A DNA stretch of 64,000 nt from an uncultured Shimia sp. (GCF_947498095.1 NZ_CANMJE010000005.1:1-64000); one strand, 5' to 3'. Shown: positions 35,147-45,512, numbered from the stretch's first letter. Notes: generated from the sequence alone by a model not told the origin. A program made the numbers and translations.

Positions 35147-37687
35147 TTACCCTATTTTGTCCTGAATCGCGAGTTGGGCCGCCGCAAGTCGCGCCACTGG
35201 AACCCTAAATGGGGAACATGAAACATAATCCAGCCCCACTTCCCGACAAAATGCGATTGATTCGGGGCTGCCGCCGTGCTCACCACAGACCGAAAGGGTC
35301 AGATCAGGCTGGGCACGACGCCCACGTTCGGCACCAAGTTTCAGTAATTCACCTACGCCCTCGGCGTCCAACGTATGGAACGGATCTTCGGGGTAAACAC
35401 CCTGCTGCACATAGGCAGACATAAAGCGACCCGCATCGTCACGTGACAGACCGTAAGTCATTTGCGTGAGGTCATTGGTCCCAAAGCTGAAAAAATGGCA
35501 ATGAGGAGCAATCTCCTCTGCGCGCAAAGCGGCACGTGGCGTTTCCACCATCACACCGAGTCGATAGTCAAAGTCCACGCCCGTTTCGGTGCGGACTGCT
35601 GCTGCGACCGCATCAACCCGGGTCTTAACCAGCTCAACCTCTCGCTTGGCGCTGACAAGAGGGATCATGATTTCTGGCACAACAGGATCGCCATCGCGGC
35701 TGGCCTCAATCGTCGCCTCAAAAATGGCGCGCGCTTGCATGTCATAAATCTCGGGAACCGTAATTCCCAGGCGCACACCGCGCATGCCCAGCATCGGGTT
35801 GTATTCACCCAGCGCCTCAACTCGGCGGGTCACATCAGAAAGCGGCAGACTCAGCGCCTCGGCCAGATCGCGCAACCCGGCCCGGTCTGTGGGCAGGAAC
35901 TCGTGCAGGGGCGGATCAAACAGACGAATGCAGACCGGTTGCCCCTCCATGATACGGAACAGTTCGATAAAATCGGCCCGTTGCATGGGCAGCAGTTGAT
36001 CCAAAGCCGAGCGGCGATCATCAGATGCATCGGCAAAAATCATTTCACGCATGACCGTCAAACGGGCTGAATCAAAGAACATATGCTCAGTCCGACACAG
36101 TCCGATACCATTGGCACGGAAATTGCGCGCGGTCTTGGCGTCGGCAGGCGTGTCTGCATTGGCTCGCACGTCGATATCCCGCGCATCGTCCGCCCAGTTC
36201 ATCAAGGACTGAAAAGCATCATCCAAAGCGGCCTCAAGCATCGGAGGCTGCCCCACCAAAATCTGACCTTCAGAGCCAACGATGGTGATGATGTCGCCTT
36301 CGCGAAACACCCGACCGTCCGGCGCAGTCACCGCTTTTTTCCGCATTTGAAAGCGCAACGACGAAGCGCCGACAACGCAAGGCAAGCCCAACCCCCTTGC
36401 AATCACAGCGGCGTGACTGGTGACTCCGCCGCGCTCGGTCAAAACCGCACTGGCTGCATGCATACCGCGAATGTCTTCGGGGTTGGTTTCGCGTCTCACA
36501 AGAACACAAGCTTCACCGCGCGCGGCGCTAGCTTGCGCCTCTGCCGCGGAAAACACGATCCGGCCTGTAGCAGCCCCGGGGCTCGCAGCAATGCCGGTCG
36601 CGATAATATCTCGTTCAGCGTCCGGGTCTATCTGCCGGTGCAACAATTCGTTCAACGCCCGAGGCTCGACTCGCATCAGGGCTTCTTCTTTTGCGATAAC
36701 ACCGTCTTTGGCCAGTTGCACAGCAATCCGAACAGCGCCGCGCGCGCCTCGCTGGACCCGCACACCATCCAGGATATGCACAACACCATTTTCTATCGTG
36801 AATTCAATCTGCATCTCTTCGCGCAGCTTCTCACGCATCAAAGCGGCATGTTTCTTCAATGCTTCAAACGCGGCCGGAGCTTCTTCCTCCAGCGAAGGTC
36901 CACGAGGATCCTTTTCAATGAACAGAGAGGCAGCACCTGTCTGCAGCGCATCCCGCCCTTGCGACTGGCTAAGATAACGCCCAGTTGCTTGCGGCAGTCC
37001 CGTGGTGGAGTTCACAAGTTGCAATACGCCCGATCCGGACTCACCATGTCCAAGACCCAGCACCATTTCCTGCACCACGAGACCCAGTCCGGCATCCGCA
37101 GGTGCCCCTTTGGCCTGACGCAATAACCGCGCTGATGTACCTTCCCAGGCACGCGCCATTGAGCGCAGCACGCCGGAAAGCTGAACGGCCGAGTCCTGTG
37201 GAAACGGCTCTTCGGCTTCATCCTCATAGGCGTCCAATGCCTGCTGGCAGATATCGTCTGCGGTCATGTCCAAATCATCGAACATGTCTGGATCCAGCCG
37301 GGCAACATGCGTAGAATAAGACTGAATAAACCGCGCATAGAGCGCATTGGCGGCTTCCTGACCCAGAGACTTGGTCAGTGCAGCGTGGCGCTCATCGTTC
37401 ATACCGATGTTCAAAACGGCGCCCGGCCCTCCCCAGTCAGGATCTTCAGACGAAGGACGCACACAGATCAGGCTGTCAGAGTCCAACAATGCGATCATTT
37501 TGGCCATATCTGGCATCTCGCCCGCCGCGATGCGATGCACTTCGTCAAAAGACAGTGCCACGGTCTTGGGAACAGGCAGATCCAAACGCACCAGCCTTTG
37601 CAGGCATTTTGCCCGCCCGCCATGCGTTGCTGCCGCCATCGGAGCGGTGGCGGTGATAAAGGTGATATCGGGGTTGTCTTGCTGCAC
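35147..37687 (-). CDS. ppdK: pyruvate phosphate dikinase
   Basis: An 846-residue enzyme interconverting pyruvate/ATP/Pi and PEP/AMP/PPi. There is an N-terminal ATP-grasp part, a central phosphohistidine domain (LTERGGVTSHAAVIARGLG) and a C-terminal PEP-binding barrel (FFSFGTNDLTQMTYG; catalytic Cys in SVCGEHGGSPES). The start is GTG 37687 with AAGG upstream. Slightly shorter than the 880-residue norm, with the N-terminal domain compact. It follows glyS by 89 bases on the same strand. It gives the cell PEP for gluconeogenesis. Confidence 0.95.
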   Translation of the reverse strand: MQQDNPDITFITATAPMAAATHGGRAKCLQRLVRLDLPVPKTVALSFDEVHRIAAGEMPDMAKMIALLDSDSLICVRPSSEDPDWGGPGAVLNIGMNDERHAALTKSLGQEAANALYARFIQSYSTHVARLDPDMFDDLDMTADDICQQALDAYEDEAEEPFPQDSAVQLSGVLRSMARAWEGTSARLLRQAKGAPADAGLGLVVQEMVLGLGHGESGSGVLQLVNSTTGLPQATGRYLSQSQGRDALQTGAASLFIEKDPRGPSLEEEAPAAFEALKKHAALMREKLREEMQIEFTIENGVVHILDGVRVQRGARGAVRIAVQLAKDGVIAKEEALMRVEPRALNELLHRQIDPDAERDIIATGIAASPGAATGRIVFSAAEAQASAARGEACVLVRRETNPEDIRGMHAASAVLTERGGVTSHAAVIARGLGLPCVVGASSLRFQMRKKAVTAPDGRVFREGDIITIVGSEGQILVGQPPMLEAALDDAFQSLMNWADDARDIDVRANADTPADAKTARNFRANGIGLCRTEHMFFDSARLTVMREMIFADASDDRRSALDQLLPMQRADFIELFRIMEGQPVCIRLFDPPLHEFLPTDRAGLRDLAEALSLPLSDVTRRVEALGEYNPMLGMRGVRLGITVPEIYDMQARAIFEATIEASRDGDPVVPEIMIPLVSAKREVELVKTRVDAVAAAVRTETGVDFDYRLGVMVETPRAALRAEEIAPHCHFFSFGTNDLTQMTYGLSRDDAGRFMSAYVQQGVYPEDPFHTLDAEGVGELLKLGAERGRRAQPDLTLSVCGEHGGSPESIAFCREVGLDYVSCSPFRVPVARLAAAQLAIQDKIG

Positions 37688-37776
37688 TGCGGCACCTTTC
37701 CTTGGCCCCGCAGCATAAGCCTAAGCCGCGCTGGTTCAAGGAAAACCTTGACCCGTGCGTCAAGCCTTGGGCTGGT

Positions 37777-40002
37777 CTAGCCTTCGACCCGAGTCAGGTC
37801 GGCCACGCCAAGGCAAATCACGCGAATACGTGAGAGCAGATTCAGACGATTACGACGAGTGATCTGGTTGTCGCTATTGACCTGCACAGCCTCGAAAAAG
37901 GCATCAATCGGTTGACGCAAAGCGGCCATGCCGCTCATGGCGGCCGCGAAATCTTCGCCCTCGATGGCCGAAGAGATCGCACCCTCTTGCGTGTCCAAGG
38001 CGGCAAACAGGGCTTTTTCCGTGTCGTCCTCGGCATGCTTCACATCCGCGCCAAAGCTGTATTCGACACCATCCTTCTCTTCAGCCTGAGTGAGGATGTT
38101 ATTGGCGCGCTTAAAGCCTTGCAGCAAGTTTCCACCATCCTCGGTGCGCAAGAACGCCTCGAGCGCACGCGCGCGTTTGACAAGCAGGTTCAGATCGTCA
38201 TTGCCCGGCATTGCGATACAGGCATCAATCACATCGTGACGGACCCCTTCCTCACGCAGGTAAACCTTGAGACGGTCGTGGAAGAAACCCAAGAGATCGC
38301 GCGAGGTATCCGGCAGATTGTCTTTGAGGTCCGAGATGTATTTGGGAAGATCGCCGTCAATCGCGTCTTGCACCGTATGTACAACCGCGCCCAGTACGCC
38401 GTGTTCTGCAATTTCCTGAGCCAAGTCTTGCAACAGGGCAGCGGCGAGTAAATCGTCTTTGCCCTGATGCGCTTCGTGGCGCAGCAATTGCAAATCAAAG
38501 TACTGGTCCAACGGCATGCGCAAGTCGTTCTCCAGCACCAACCGGATGACACCCAGCGCGGCGCGGCGCAAAGCAAAAGGGTCTTTCGAACCCGTGGGCT
38601 TTTCGTCAATCGCCCAGAACCCGGTCAGCGTGTCCAGCTTATCGCCCAGCGCCACGGCCACCGAGACCGGCGCGTTGGGCACCGCGTCAGACGGGCCCAG
38701 TGGCGAATAGTGTTCTTCGGCGGCTGCGGCCACCTCGGCGCTGCGACCGGCCGCGGCGGCATAGTACCGGCCCATCAAGCCTTGAAGCTCTGGAAACTCA
38801 TAGACCATCTCGGAACTCAGATCGGCCTTGGCAAAGCGCGCAGCTTCGCCGATCACCTCAGCGTCGGCGCCAACCACGCCCGCCAGATCCTGCGAAAGGG
38901 CGGTGAAGCGGGCAATCCGGTCACCTTGTGTGCCCAGCTTGTTGTGGAAGGTGACGTTGTTCAGGCTGTCCAACCAGGCGTCAGCTCCGGTCTCGGCAAC
39001 ACGGATGTCATTCTCCCAGAAGAACTTGGCATCCGACAAGCGTGCGAAAAGAACTTTTTGGTTCCCGGCAAGGATCGTCACGCCGTTGTCCGAGGTCTCG
39101 CGATTGGCAACCGTGATGAACTTTTCAATGCGGCCCGTCTTAGGGTTCCGAACGCTGAAGAACTTCTGATGCTCTTTCATCGAGGTTTGCAGCACCTCGG
39201 GCGGCAGACCCAGAAAGTCCTCGGCAATGTCGCCCATCAGGACAACCGGCCATTCCACCAGACCGGCAACCTCGGCCAAAAGACCCTTGTCCTCCACCAC
39301 TTCCAGACCTTGAGCAAAGGCCATGTTGGTGGCGTCGTGCCAGATGTGCTCACTGCGCTCGACCGGGTTCAGGATCACGTGGTCGCGCTTGAGCTTGGTC
39401 TCATAGTCCTCGAACCCCGTCACCGCAAAGCGACCCGAGCCCATAAAGCGGTGGCCTTCAGTCGTGTCGCCCGAAATGATGCCATCGATATCGAGTGGCA
39501 TAACCGAGTGGCCCGCCTCGTCTGACAGAATGCACAGAATTGAATGCAGCGGGCGCACCCAGCGCAACGAACCTGCCCCCCAGCGCATGGATTTGGGCCA
39601 GGGGAAATTGCGGATCGTGTCTTCCAGAATCTCGGCAACGATCTCAGCTGCCGGACGCCCCGGCTTCTCGATGGTGGCGAAGTAGACTGCGCCCTTGGGA
39701 GTGTCGCGCTCTTCCAGATCGTCGCGGGACACACCGGCACCGCGCAAGAACCCTTCGACTGCCTTATCTGGCGCGCCAACCTTGGGGCCTTTGCGTTCTT
39801 CACGTACGGTGGGGCTTTCGGCCAGCAACCCTTCGAGGGTCAGTGTCAGACGGCGAGGTGTCGAGAATCCATGTGCCCCGGCATAGGTCAGACCAGCCTC
39901 GACCAAACCGTCCGTCACACGTTTTTTCAGGTCGTCAGCCGCGCGCGTTTGCATACGTGCCGGGATTTCCTCGGAGAACAGTTCAATCAAAAGATCAGGC
40001 AT
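37777..40002 (-). CDS. glyS: glycyl-tRNA synthetase beta subunit
   Basis: A 741-residue beta chain of the alpha2beta2 bacterial GlyRS, carrying the tRNA-recognition part. The N-terminus MPDLLIELFSEEIPARM is diagnostic, and the C-terminal anticodon-binding helical region is complete (RINLLSRIRV-like end reading NRLNLLSRIRVICLGVADL). The gene usually follows glyQ directly; here gltS and a small unknown gene stand between the two subunits, all on the minus strand with gaps of 3-9 bases or overlaps. Confidence 0.96.
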   Translation of the reverse strand: MPDLLIELFSEEIPARMQTRAADDLKKRVTDGLVEAGLTYAGAHGFSTPRRLTLTLEGLLAESPTVREERKGPKVGAPDKAVEGFLRGAGVSRDDLEERDTPKGAVYFATIEKPGRPAAEIVAEILEDTIRNFPWPKSMRWGAGSLRWVRPLHSILCILSDEAGHSVMPLDIDGIISGDTTEGHRFMGSGRFAVTGFEDYETKLKRDHVILNPVERSEHIWHDATNMAFAQGLEVVEDKGLLAEVAGLVEWPVVLMGDIAEDFLGLPPEVLQTSMKEHQKFFSVRNPKTGRIEKFITVANRETSDNGVTILAGNQKVLFARLSDAKFFWENDIRVAETGADAWLDSLNNVTFHNKLGTQGDRIARFTALSQDLAGVVGADAEVIGEAARFAKADLSSEMVYEFPELQGLMGRYYAAAAGRSAEVAAAAEEHYSPLGPSDAVPNAPVSVAVALGDKLDTLTGFWAIDEKPTGSKDPFALRRAALGVIRLVLENDLRMPLDQYFDLQLLRHEAHQGKDDLLAAALLQDLAQEIAEHGVLGAVVHTVQDAIDGDLPKYISDLKDNLPDTSRDLLGFFHDRLKVYLREEGVRHDVIDACIAMPGNDDLNLLVKRARALEAFLRTEDGGNLLQGFKRANNILTQAEEKDGVEYSFGADVKHAEDDTEKALFAALDTQEGAISSAIEGEDFAAAMSGMAALRQPIDAFFEAVQVNSDNQITRRNRLNLLSRIRVICLGVADLTRVEG

Positions 40003-40011
40003 TGGGGATCC

Positions 40012-41223
40012 TCAAAAGCTCACGACCATCTGGATGATGATCGCGTTGGCAATATCGACGAAAAAGGCTGAAACCAAGGGCAAAACGACAAATGCGATGG
40101 GCGAAGGCCCGTAGCGTTTGGTCACAGCCGTCATATTGGCGATGGCAGTGGGGGTCGCCCCAAGCGCAAAGCCGCCAAAACCCGCGGCCAGAACCGCAGC
40201 GCGATAGCCGCGGCCCAGAAGCGGGAACAGGACATAGATCACAAAGAGCACGGCAAAAATCGTTTGCACCGCCAGCACCATTGCAATTGGCAGGCCAAGC
40301 CCACGCAGTGAGGCAAAATCCAGCGTCATCAGCGAGATCGCCAGAAACGCGCCCAGCGCGAAATCAGAGATCACTGCAAGCGAAGGCGTACCGGACACCG
40401 ACGAGGCCTTGTGGAACAAGAGCGGCACCAGATTGCCAATTACGATGCCCATGATCAGGCAGGGCACAAACAGCGGTAGCATCAAACCGGTCTCGGCAAT
40501 CGCCTGGTGCAGGATGTATCCCCCAATGATCGCCAGATTAAGCGCAAGCATCACTTTCATCAGGCTGACGTGCGTTATCGGACTAGCGCTTGTTTCTTTG
40601 TCATAGGCGACACCAACCGCATGGGCCGCATCAGGGCGTGAAGGGCTCAGATCATTGCGTTCAATCAGATACTTGGCCACCGGCCCGCCGACCAAAGCAG
40701 CGACGATCAGGCCTATTGTGGCCACCGCAATACCAAGCTCCGACGCACTGTCCAGACCCGTCACCTGAGACACCTCAGGCGCCCAGGCAATCGCAGTTCC
40801 ATGCCCGCCGATCAGCGCTGCGGACCCAAACAAAACACCCGCCTGCATGGGGAAGTCGAAGATCACCGCCCCCACGACCCCAATGACATTCTGCGCGGCG
40901 ATGGTAATCACGGTCAGCACCAGCAGGATTGCCAGCGGTTTGCCACCAGCGATCAAATCGGTCAATCGGGCATTCAAGCCAATTGAGGCAAAAAACAAGA
41001 CCAGGAAAAAGTCGCGGCTGGTGGTTGAGAACACCAGGTCCTTGCCACTGACCACCGACACAATCGCAAACAGTGCAGCAGCCAGCAATCCCCCCGTCAC
41101 GGGCTCCGGAATATTGAACTCCTGCAGAACCTTGTATTTTCGCGTCAGGCGCGCCCCCAATAGGAACACGGCAAGACCAAGGGTCGCAGTGATCATCTCG
41201 GGTATGACGATTTGGCTTTCCAA
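40012..41223 (-). CDS. gltS: sodium/glutamate symporter
   Basis: A 403-residue inner-membrane carrier of the ESS family importing glutamate with Na+. About ten hydrophobic helices are visible, along with signature segments GGHGTAIAWAP and GFGGFALGATPTAIANM, matching the two re-entrant-loop motifs of GltS. It lies 9 bases before glyS and 3 bases after the small membrane-protein gene, inside the glyQ-glyS operon. That placement is unusual and suggests a shared promoter. Confidence 0.92.
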   Translation of the reverse strand: MESQIVIPEMITATLGLAVFLLGARLTRKYKVLQEFNIPEPVTGGLLAAALFAIVSVVSGKDLVFSTTSRDFFLVLFFASIGLNARLTDLIAGGKPLAILLVLTVITIAAQNVIGVVGAVIFDFPMQAGVLFGSAALIGGHGTAIAWAPEVSQVTGLDSASELGIAVATIGLIVAALVGGPVAKYLIERNDLSPSRPDAAHAVGVAYDKETSASPITHVSLMKVMLALNLAIIGGYILHQAIAETGLMLPLFVPCLIMGIVIGNLVPLLFHKASSVSGTPSLAVISDFALGAFLAISLMTLDFASLRGLGLPIAMVLAVQTIFAVLFVIYVLFPLLGRGYRAAVLAAGFGGFALGATPTAIANMTAVTKRYGPSPIAFVVLPLVSAFFVDIANAIIIQMVVSF

Positions 41224-41226
41224 AGC

Positions 41227-41751
41227 TCAGCCCTCCGGTTTTGGCGGGCATCCTTCTGGGGTTGGTTCACCATCAAAGACCTTTTCGCCACAGTGATTGA
41301 TCTGGTGCCAGACGTACCCGCGACCGTCTTCCATGACCGCAACCACCCGGTCGATCCCATAGGTGAAGTTCTCAGTCCCCATAAAGGCCAATGCCTTACC
41401 CTGTTCCAGTGCCGCACCAAGTTCCTTGGCATCAAAACAGCCGAACCACCCCGGCGCTACCAAAGGCTCTGGGTGGTCATAGGCCACGTAAGTTTCGCTC
41501 AGCATGGGATGAGACATCGTCGTGCGAAAACAGGCCCGATATCGGATCGGAGACGAGTCAGAATCAATCGCCTCAAAGTCTTCGTAAAGGATCGCATCTG
41601 GCTCTCCTGTAACCAACAATGTCATCTGCACATCGTCCGACCCCGTCGCCGCGACCTCGTCATAATAGGCATAGACCTGCAAGTAGTACATCGCGCCCGC
41701 CGCAATTGCGGACAATACCCCTATAAAGATGCCCATCGCCTTACCGCTCAC
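41227..41751 (-). CDS. membrane-anchored protein of unknown function (DUF6446-like)
   Basis: A 174-residue protein with one N-terminal membrane helix ([23 protein letters not shown]) and a periplasmic part with several cysteines ([33 protein letters not shown]). It resembles a Rhodobacterales-specific family that I recall as DUF6446; no function is known. Its ATG overlaps the glyQ stop by ATGA and gltS follows 3 bases later, so it is translated as part of the glycyl-tRNA synthetase operon. Confidence 0.75.
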   Translation of the reverse strand: MSGKAMGIFIGVLSAIAAGAMYYLQVYAYYDEVAATGSDDVQMTLLVTGEPDAILYEDFEAIDSDSSPIRYRACFRTTMSHPMLSETYVAYDHPEPLVAPGWFGCFDAKELGAALEQGKALAFMGTENFTYGIDRVVAVMEDGRGYVWHQINHCGEKVFDGEPTPEGCPPKPEG

Positions 41752-42677
41752 GCTGCGTACCCGCCGGCTTCGGTTTGCACAAAGGCGTCAGCGCATTGCT
41801 TGGCCAACGCACGCACGCGGCCAATATAAGCCTGACGTTCGGTCACTGAGATCACGCCACGCGCGTCCAACAGGTTGAACAAGTGGCTGGCTTTAATACA
41901 CTGGTCATAAGCCGGATGCACCATGATGATCCGCTTGCCTGTCTTTGGATCGATGTGCTTCTGCGCTAGAATTGCGCTGCATTCTGCCTCGGCCTCTTCG
42001 AACTGCTTCAACAAGACGTCTGTATTGGCCACATCAAAGTTCCAGCGCGAGTATTCTTGTTCGGTCTGTTTGAAAACATCACCATAGCTCAATGCTATTG
42101 GAGATTGTGGATCGTTGAACGGCATGTCCATCACGTGATCGACGCCAAGCACATACATCGCCAGCCGCTCCAGCCCATAGGTCAGCTCGCCCGAAACCGG
42201 GTGACAATCGTGCCCACCGACCTGTTGGAAATAGGTAAACTGGCTGACTTCCATCCCGTCGCACCACACTTCCCAACCAAGACCCCAAGCGCCCAAAGTT
42301 GGCGATTCCCAATCGTCCTCAACAAAACGAATGTCGTGAAGGTCCATGTCGATGCCGATGGCCTCCAACGATCCCAGATATAGCGCCTGCAAATCTGGGG
42401 GGCTGGGTTTGATCAACACCTGATATTGGTAATAGTGTTGCAACCGGTTGGGGTTCTCACCATAGCGTCCGTCCGTTGGGCGACGCGAGGGCTGAACATA
42501 GGCTGCGGCCCATCCATTTGACCCCAATGACCGCAGAGTTGTGGCCGGATGAAACGTGCCGGCCCCGACTTCCATGTCATAAGGCTGCATCACAGCGCAG
42601 CCCTTTTCGGCCCAATAGGCCTGAAGTCGCAGGATGATCTCCTGAAAACTACGCGGTTTGCTGTCGGTCCTTGCCAT
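41748..42677 (-). CDS. glyQ: glycyl-tRNA synthetase alpha subunit
   Basis: A 309-residue catalytic alpha subunit. It has the family start [39 protein letters not shown], the [17 protein letters not shown] motif (class II motif 2 region) and [14 protein letters not shown]. It charges glycine onto tRNA-Gly with GlyS. First gene of the minus-strand unit glyQ, unknown, gltS, glyS and probably ppdK. Confidence 0.97.
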   Translation of the reverse strand: MARTDSKPRSFQEIILRLQAYWAEKGCAVMQPYDMEVGAGTFHPATTLRSLGSNGWAAAYVQPSRRPTDGRYGENPNRLQHYYQYQVLIKPSPPDLQALYLGSLEAIGIDMDLHDIRFVEDDWESPTLGAWGLGWEVWCDGMEVSQFTYFQQVGGHDCHPVSGELTYGLERLAMYVLGVDHVMDMPFNDPQSPIALSYGDVFKQTEQEYSRWNFDVANTDVLLKQFEEAEAECSAILAQKHIDPKTGKRIIMVHPAYDQCIKASHLFNLLDARGVISVTERQAYIGRVRALAKQCADAFVQTEAGGYAA

Positions 42678-42830
42678 AACGGTCCCTTCCGGAAAATGCG
42701 GGTTTTACCTATTCCGACACGGGGATGGGGTCAATTGCATGACAGAGCAAAATACACGTGCATGTGCCGTCGGATTTGATAAACATACCTCTTAAACACT
42801 GATTTCAAGTTCTACAGGGGCTTTTTCTAC

Positions 42831-44588
42831 ATGACCCGCCTATTTTTAACGTTCTGTTTCACCATTTTAATGTCAGCACACGCCTTGGTGGCCCAAACAA
42901 ATGCCGACATAGCCTGGGTCCAAATCGAAGCCCAACCCAGCCTGACTGTGGCCCAATCACGGGCGCAGGTTTATGCGCAGGATATGCAGGATGTGAACGG
43001 TTTCTCGCTAGGTGGCGGGTGGTATGCCGTCGCTCTTGGGCCATACTCGCGAACTGACGCCGAACAGGTGTTGAATGTCTACCGCGCCGAAGGATTGATC
43101 CCAACGGATAGTTTCCTAGCCGAAACAACGGCCTTTCGCAGCCAGTTCTGGCCAGTTGGTGCAAATATTTTGAATTTGCCAACCTCGACACGGCCCCAGT
43201 TGGGCAGCACCGAGACTGTGGCTGACGCCCCGGTTATCGAGCCCGCACCGGAACCCGAGCCAATTGACGAAACACCGCGCGAAGCCCGTGCCAGCGAAGC
43301 GCAACTCTCAAAAGAACAGCGTATGGATCTGCAAAGCTGGCTGAAATGGGCAGGGTATTATAACTCGGCCATTGATGGTGCTTTTGGACGCGGCACGCGT
43401 GGCTCCATGTCAGCTTGGCAGGCAGACAACGGATATGACGCCACCGGCGTGCTGACGACCCGCCAACGTGAAGAATTGCGCAGCCAGTACTTTGCCGTTC
43501 TTGAAGGCATGGACTTGCAGCTGATTTCGGACTCAAACGCCGGGATTGAAATGCAAATCCCAATGGGCGTTGTCGCCGCCGCAAACACCGAGTTTCCTTT
43601 CATACACTACAAACCCTCTGGCGATGTGCCTGCTGAGGTTCTTCTGATCAGCCAGGCAGGTGATCAGAACACGATGTTCGGCCTCTATGACATCATGCAG
43701 ACTCTGGAAATCGTGCCGATGTCGGGAGAACGCTCGCGCAAAGACAAAAGCTTTGTCCTGACCGGGGAAAACAGCCGGATCACATCGCATACCGAAGTCA
43801 CGCTGAAAGATGGCGAAATCAAAGGCTTTACGCTTGTCTGGCCCGCCGGTGACGAAGAACGTCGGACACGTATCCTGGGAGAGATGCAGTCGTCTTTCGC
43901 ACGGATCGACGGCGTTCTAGACCCGGCAGCCGGTAGCAATGCAGAGCAAAGCATCGATTTGGTCTCTGGCCTTGAGATTCGCCGCCCCAAAATGTCACGC
44001 TCAGGCTTTTTCGTGGATAACGCGGGAACTGTTGTGACCTCGATCGACGTGGTTCGAAGCTGCACGCGTCTGACGCTTGAAAACGACTACCCTGCAACCG
44101 TCGTGGCCACTGACGAAAACACCGGCGTGGCTCTGTTGCGCCCTTCTCAAAAACTGGCGCCCCTGCGTGTTGCCGCGCTCCGTGAGGGCGACGCTCGACT
44201 ACAGTCTGACGTTGCTGTCTCGGGCTACTCCTACGAAGGCGTTCTTGGCGCACCGACCATGACATTTGGCACTCTCTCAGACGTTAAAGGACTGCGAGGG
44301 GAAGCAAACATCAAACGCCTGTCACTGATGACACAACCCGGTGACGCGGGCGGTCCGGTGCTCGACAATCTTGGCGGAGTGATGGGCATGTTGTTGCCTC
44401 GTACGGCAGCCAATGGCCAGCAATTGCCAGAAAACGTGAGCTTTGCACTAGGTGCAGACGCGATCCGCGTGCTGCTGGATGAAAATGGGGTACAAACAAC
44501 GCCCAATGATGCCAGCGGGACCCAAGCACCAGAAGACATCACACGCATCGGCAGTGCCATGACTGTGCTTGTGAGCTGCTGGGACTAA
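42831..44588 (+). CDS. secreted protein with SPOR-like, peptidoglycan-binding and inactive trypsin-like domains
   Basis: A 585-residue protein. A signal peptide ends near ALVAQ (21). Residues ~25-95 resemble a SPOR-type repeat, and 160-215 is a PG_binding_1 domain (YYNSAIDGAFGRGTRGSMSAWQ). Residues ~390-545 are an HtrA-like chymotrypsin fold. In that fold the catalytic His position reads VTSIDVV (D406), the Asp position DENTGVALL (G432) and the Ser position PGDAGGPV (A506), so all three triad residues are absent. The protein should bind cell wall and perhaps peptides in the periplasm without proteolysis. The PE-rich linker (~135-148) is flexible. A terminator follows. Confidence 0.8.
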   Translation: MTRLFLTFCFTILMSAHALVAQTNADIAWVQIEAQPSLTVAQSRAQVYAQDMQDVNGFSLGGGWYAVALGPYSRTDAEQVLNVYRAEGLIPTDSFLAETTAFRSQFWPVGANILNLPTSTRPQLGSTETVADAPVIEPAPEPEPIDETPREARASEAQLSKEQRMDLQSWLKWAGYYNSAIDGAFGRGTRGSMSAWQADNGYDATGVLTTRQREELRSQYFAVLEGMDLQLISDSNAGIEMQIPMGVVAAANTEFPFIHYKPSGDVPAEVLLISQAGDQNTMFGLYDIMQTLEIVPMSGERSRKDKSFVLTGENSRITSHTEVTLKDGEIKGFTLVWPAGDEERRTRILGEMQSSFARIDGVLDPAAGSNAEQSIDLVSGLEIRRPKMSRSGFFVDNAGTVVTSIDVVRSCTRLTLENDYPATVVATDENTGVALLRPSQKLAPLRVAALREGDARLQSDVAVSGYSYEGVLGAPTMTFGTLSDVKGLRGEANIKRLSLMTQPGDAGGPVLDNLGGVMGMLLPRTAANGQQLPENVSFALGADAIRVLLDENGVQTTPNDASGTQAPEDITRIGSAMTVLVSCWD

Positions 44589-44612
44589 CCCCGCGTTGTG
44601 AATTGCAATCTC

Positions 44613-44643
44613 AAACGCCGCTGGGAAATCCGGTGGCGTTTTG
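44613..44643 (+). terminator. terminator after the protease-like gene
   Basis: An imperfect hairpin with AAACGCC and GGCGTTTT arms, 25 bases past the stop. On the opposite strand it can also serve the convergent glycosyltransferase. Confidence 0.6.
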
Positions 44644-44645
44644 CG

Positions 44646-45507
44646 TTAGAGTGCCAGCCATCCCACGGCTTTGACGGGATGCTCTGTCGGATTGATCTCG
44701 TGCCGCTGGCATAGCCTGTCCAAGTATGACCCTCTCAAAGGTACCCCCCCAAGGCGCGTCGCAATCACACGTTTTTGGTGGCCATAGATGTGCACCGAGT
44801 AAACGCCTACGCGTTCAATATCTGAAACAGGCACACGCGGATCATGCAACTGTCCCAATTGCGCTGGGCTCAGAGGGTAAAACGTCTGGTTCGGCAGAGC
44901 GTGTTTGTCCTCGCCAGTGGCTTCAAGGAAGTACGTTAACGCTTTAGGCCCCGAGCATCCCCAAGGCAGTGCTTCTATGCCCCAAGTCTCACCGCGGTCG
45001 ACGCGCGCCTTGTTGAGCCGGTGTAGCCGCGCGCCGCGCCAAGGCTGCGTTGGGTTCGGCGAGGTCACAAAAGTCGTCATGTGCGCGAGCGTTTCCGAGT
45101 CTGGCGGCAATCGCAAAACCCCGTTTGGATACGAACCGTCCTCTGCACGCCCAAACACATAGTTCGCTTCAAAATCGAATGCCTCGACGCAATAGGCATC
45201 CAGATCCACCCAGATATGAGAAGTCTTGTTCATGAGTTGCAGGCGCAAACAGGTCAGAGAAAACCGCCACGCGCAAGCGATCATTGTCAGCGATGTCAAA
45301 CGGTGCAGGCCACAGGACCTCGGACGCTGCGCGCTGCTCTAAATCGTCAGGAATGCCGCTGACCTCGTGGGCCAGATACAACACAAACCGATGCCCCCGG
45401 TCCAGAAAGGATTGAATACATAGCCGTTCCACCCAAGTCAGGTCCGAGCCATACCAAAAACTGGCAATGGTCGGCAGTCTGACCGGGGTCAAGGGCTCGA
45501 GCGGCAT
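44646..45507 (-). pseudogene. glycosyltransferase with DXD-type sugar-binding region, one frameshift
   Basis: Two overlapping frames form one protein of about 286 residues. The N-terminal part (IASFWYGSDLTWVERLCIQS, then FSDLF) stops making sense after residue ~88. The second frame then continues RLQLMNKTSHIWVDLDAYCV, whose VDLDAY is the usual DXD motif of this GT-A-like capsule/Gb3-type transferase group. A single extra base near 45246 (TTT-G-CGC instead of TTT-CGC) explains the break. The gene starts 6 bases after the ThDP-enzyme gene. It is either a recent pseudogene or a sequencing error; both halves are otherwise well preserved. Confidence 0.65.
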
Positions 45508-45512
45508 GGTGC

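Noticed and set aside
36083-37126. 347-residue open frame opposite ppdK
   Set aside because: Antisense shadow; basic, low-information sequence.
38467-39525. 352-residue open frame opposite glyS
   Set aside because: Antisense shadow of the synthetase gene.
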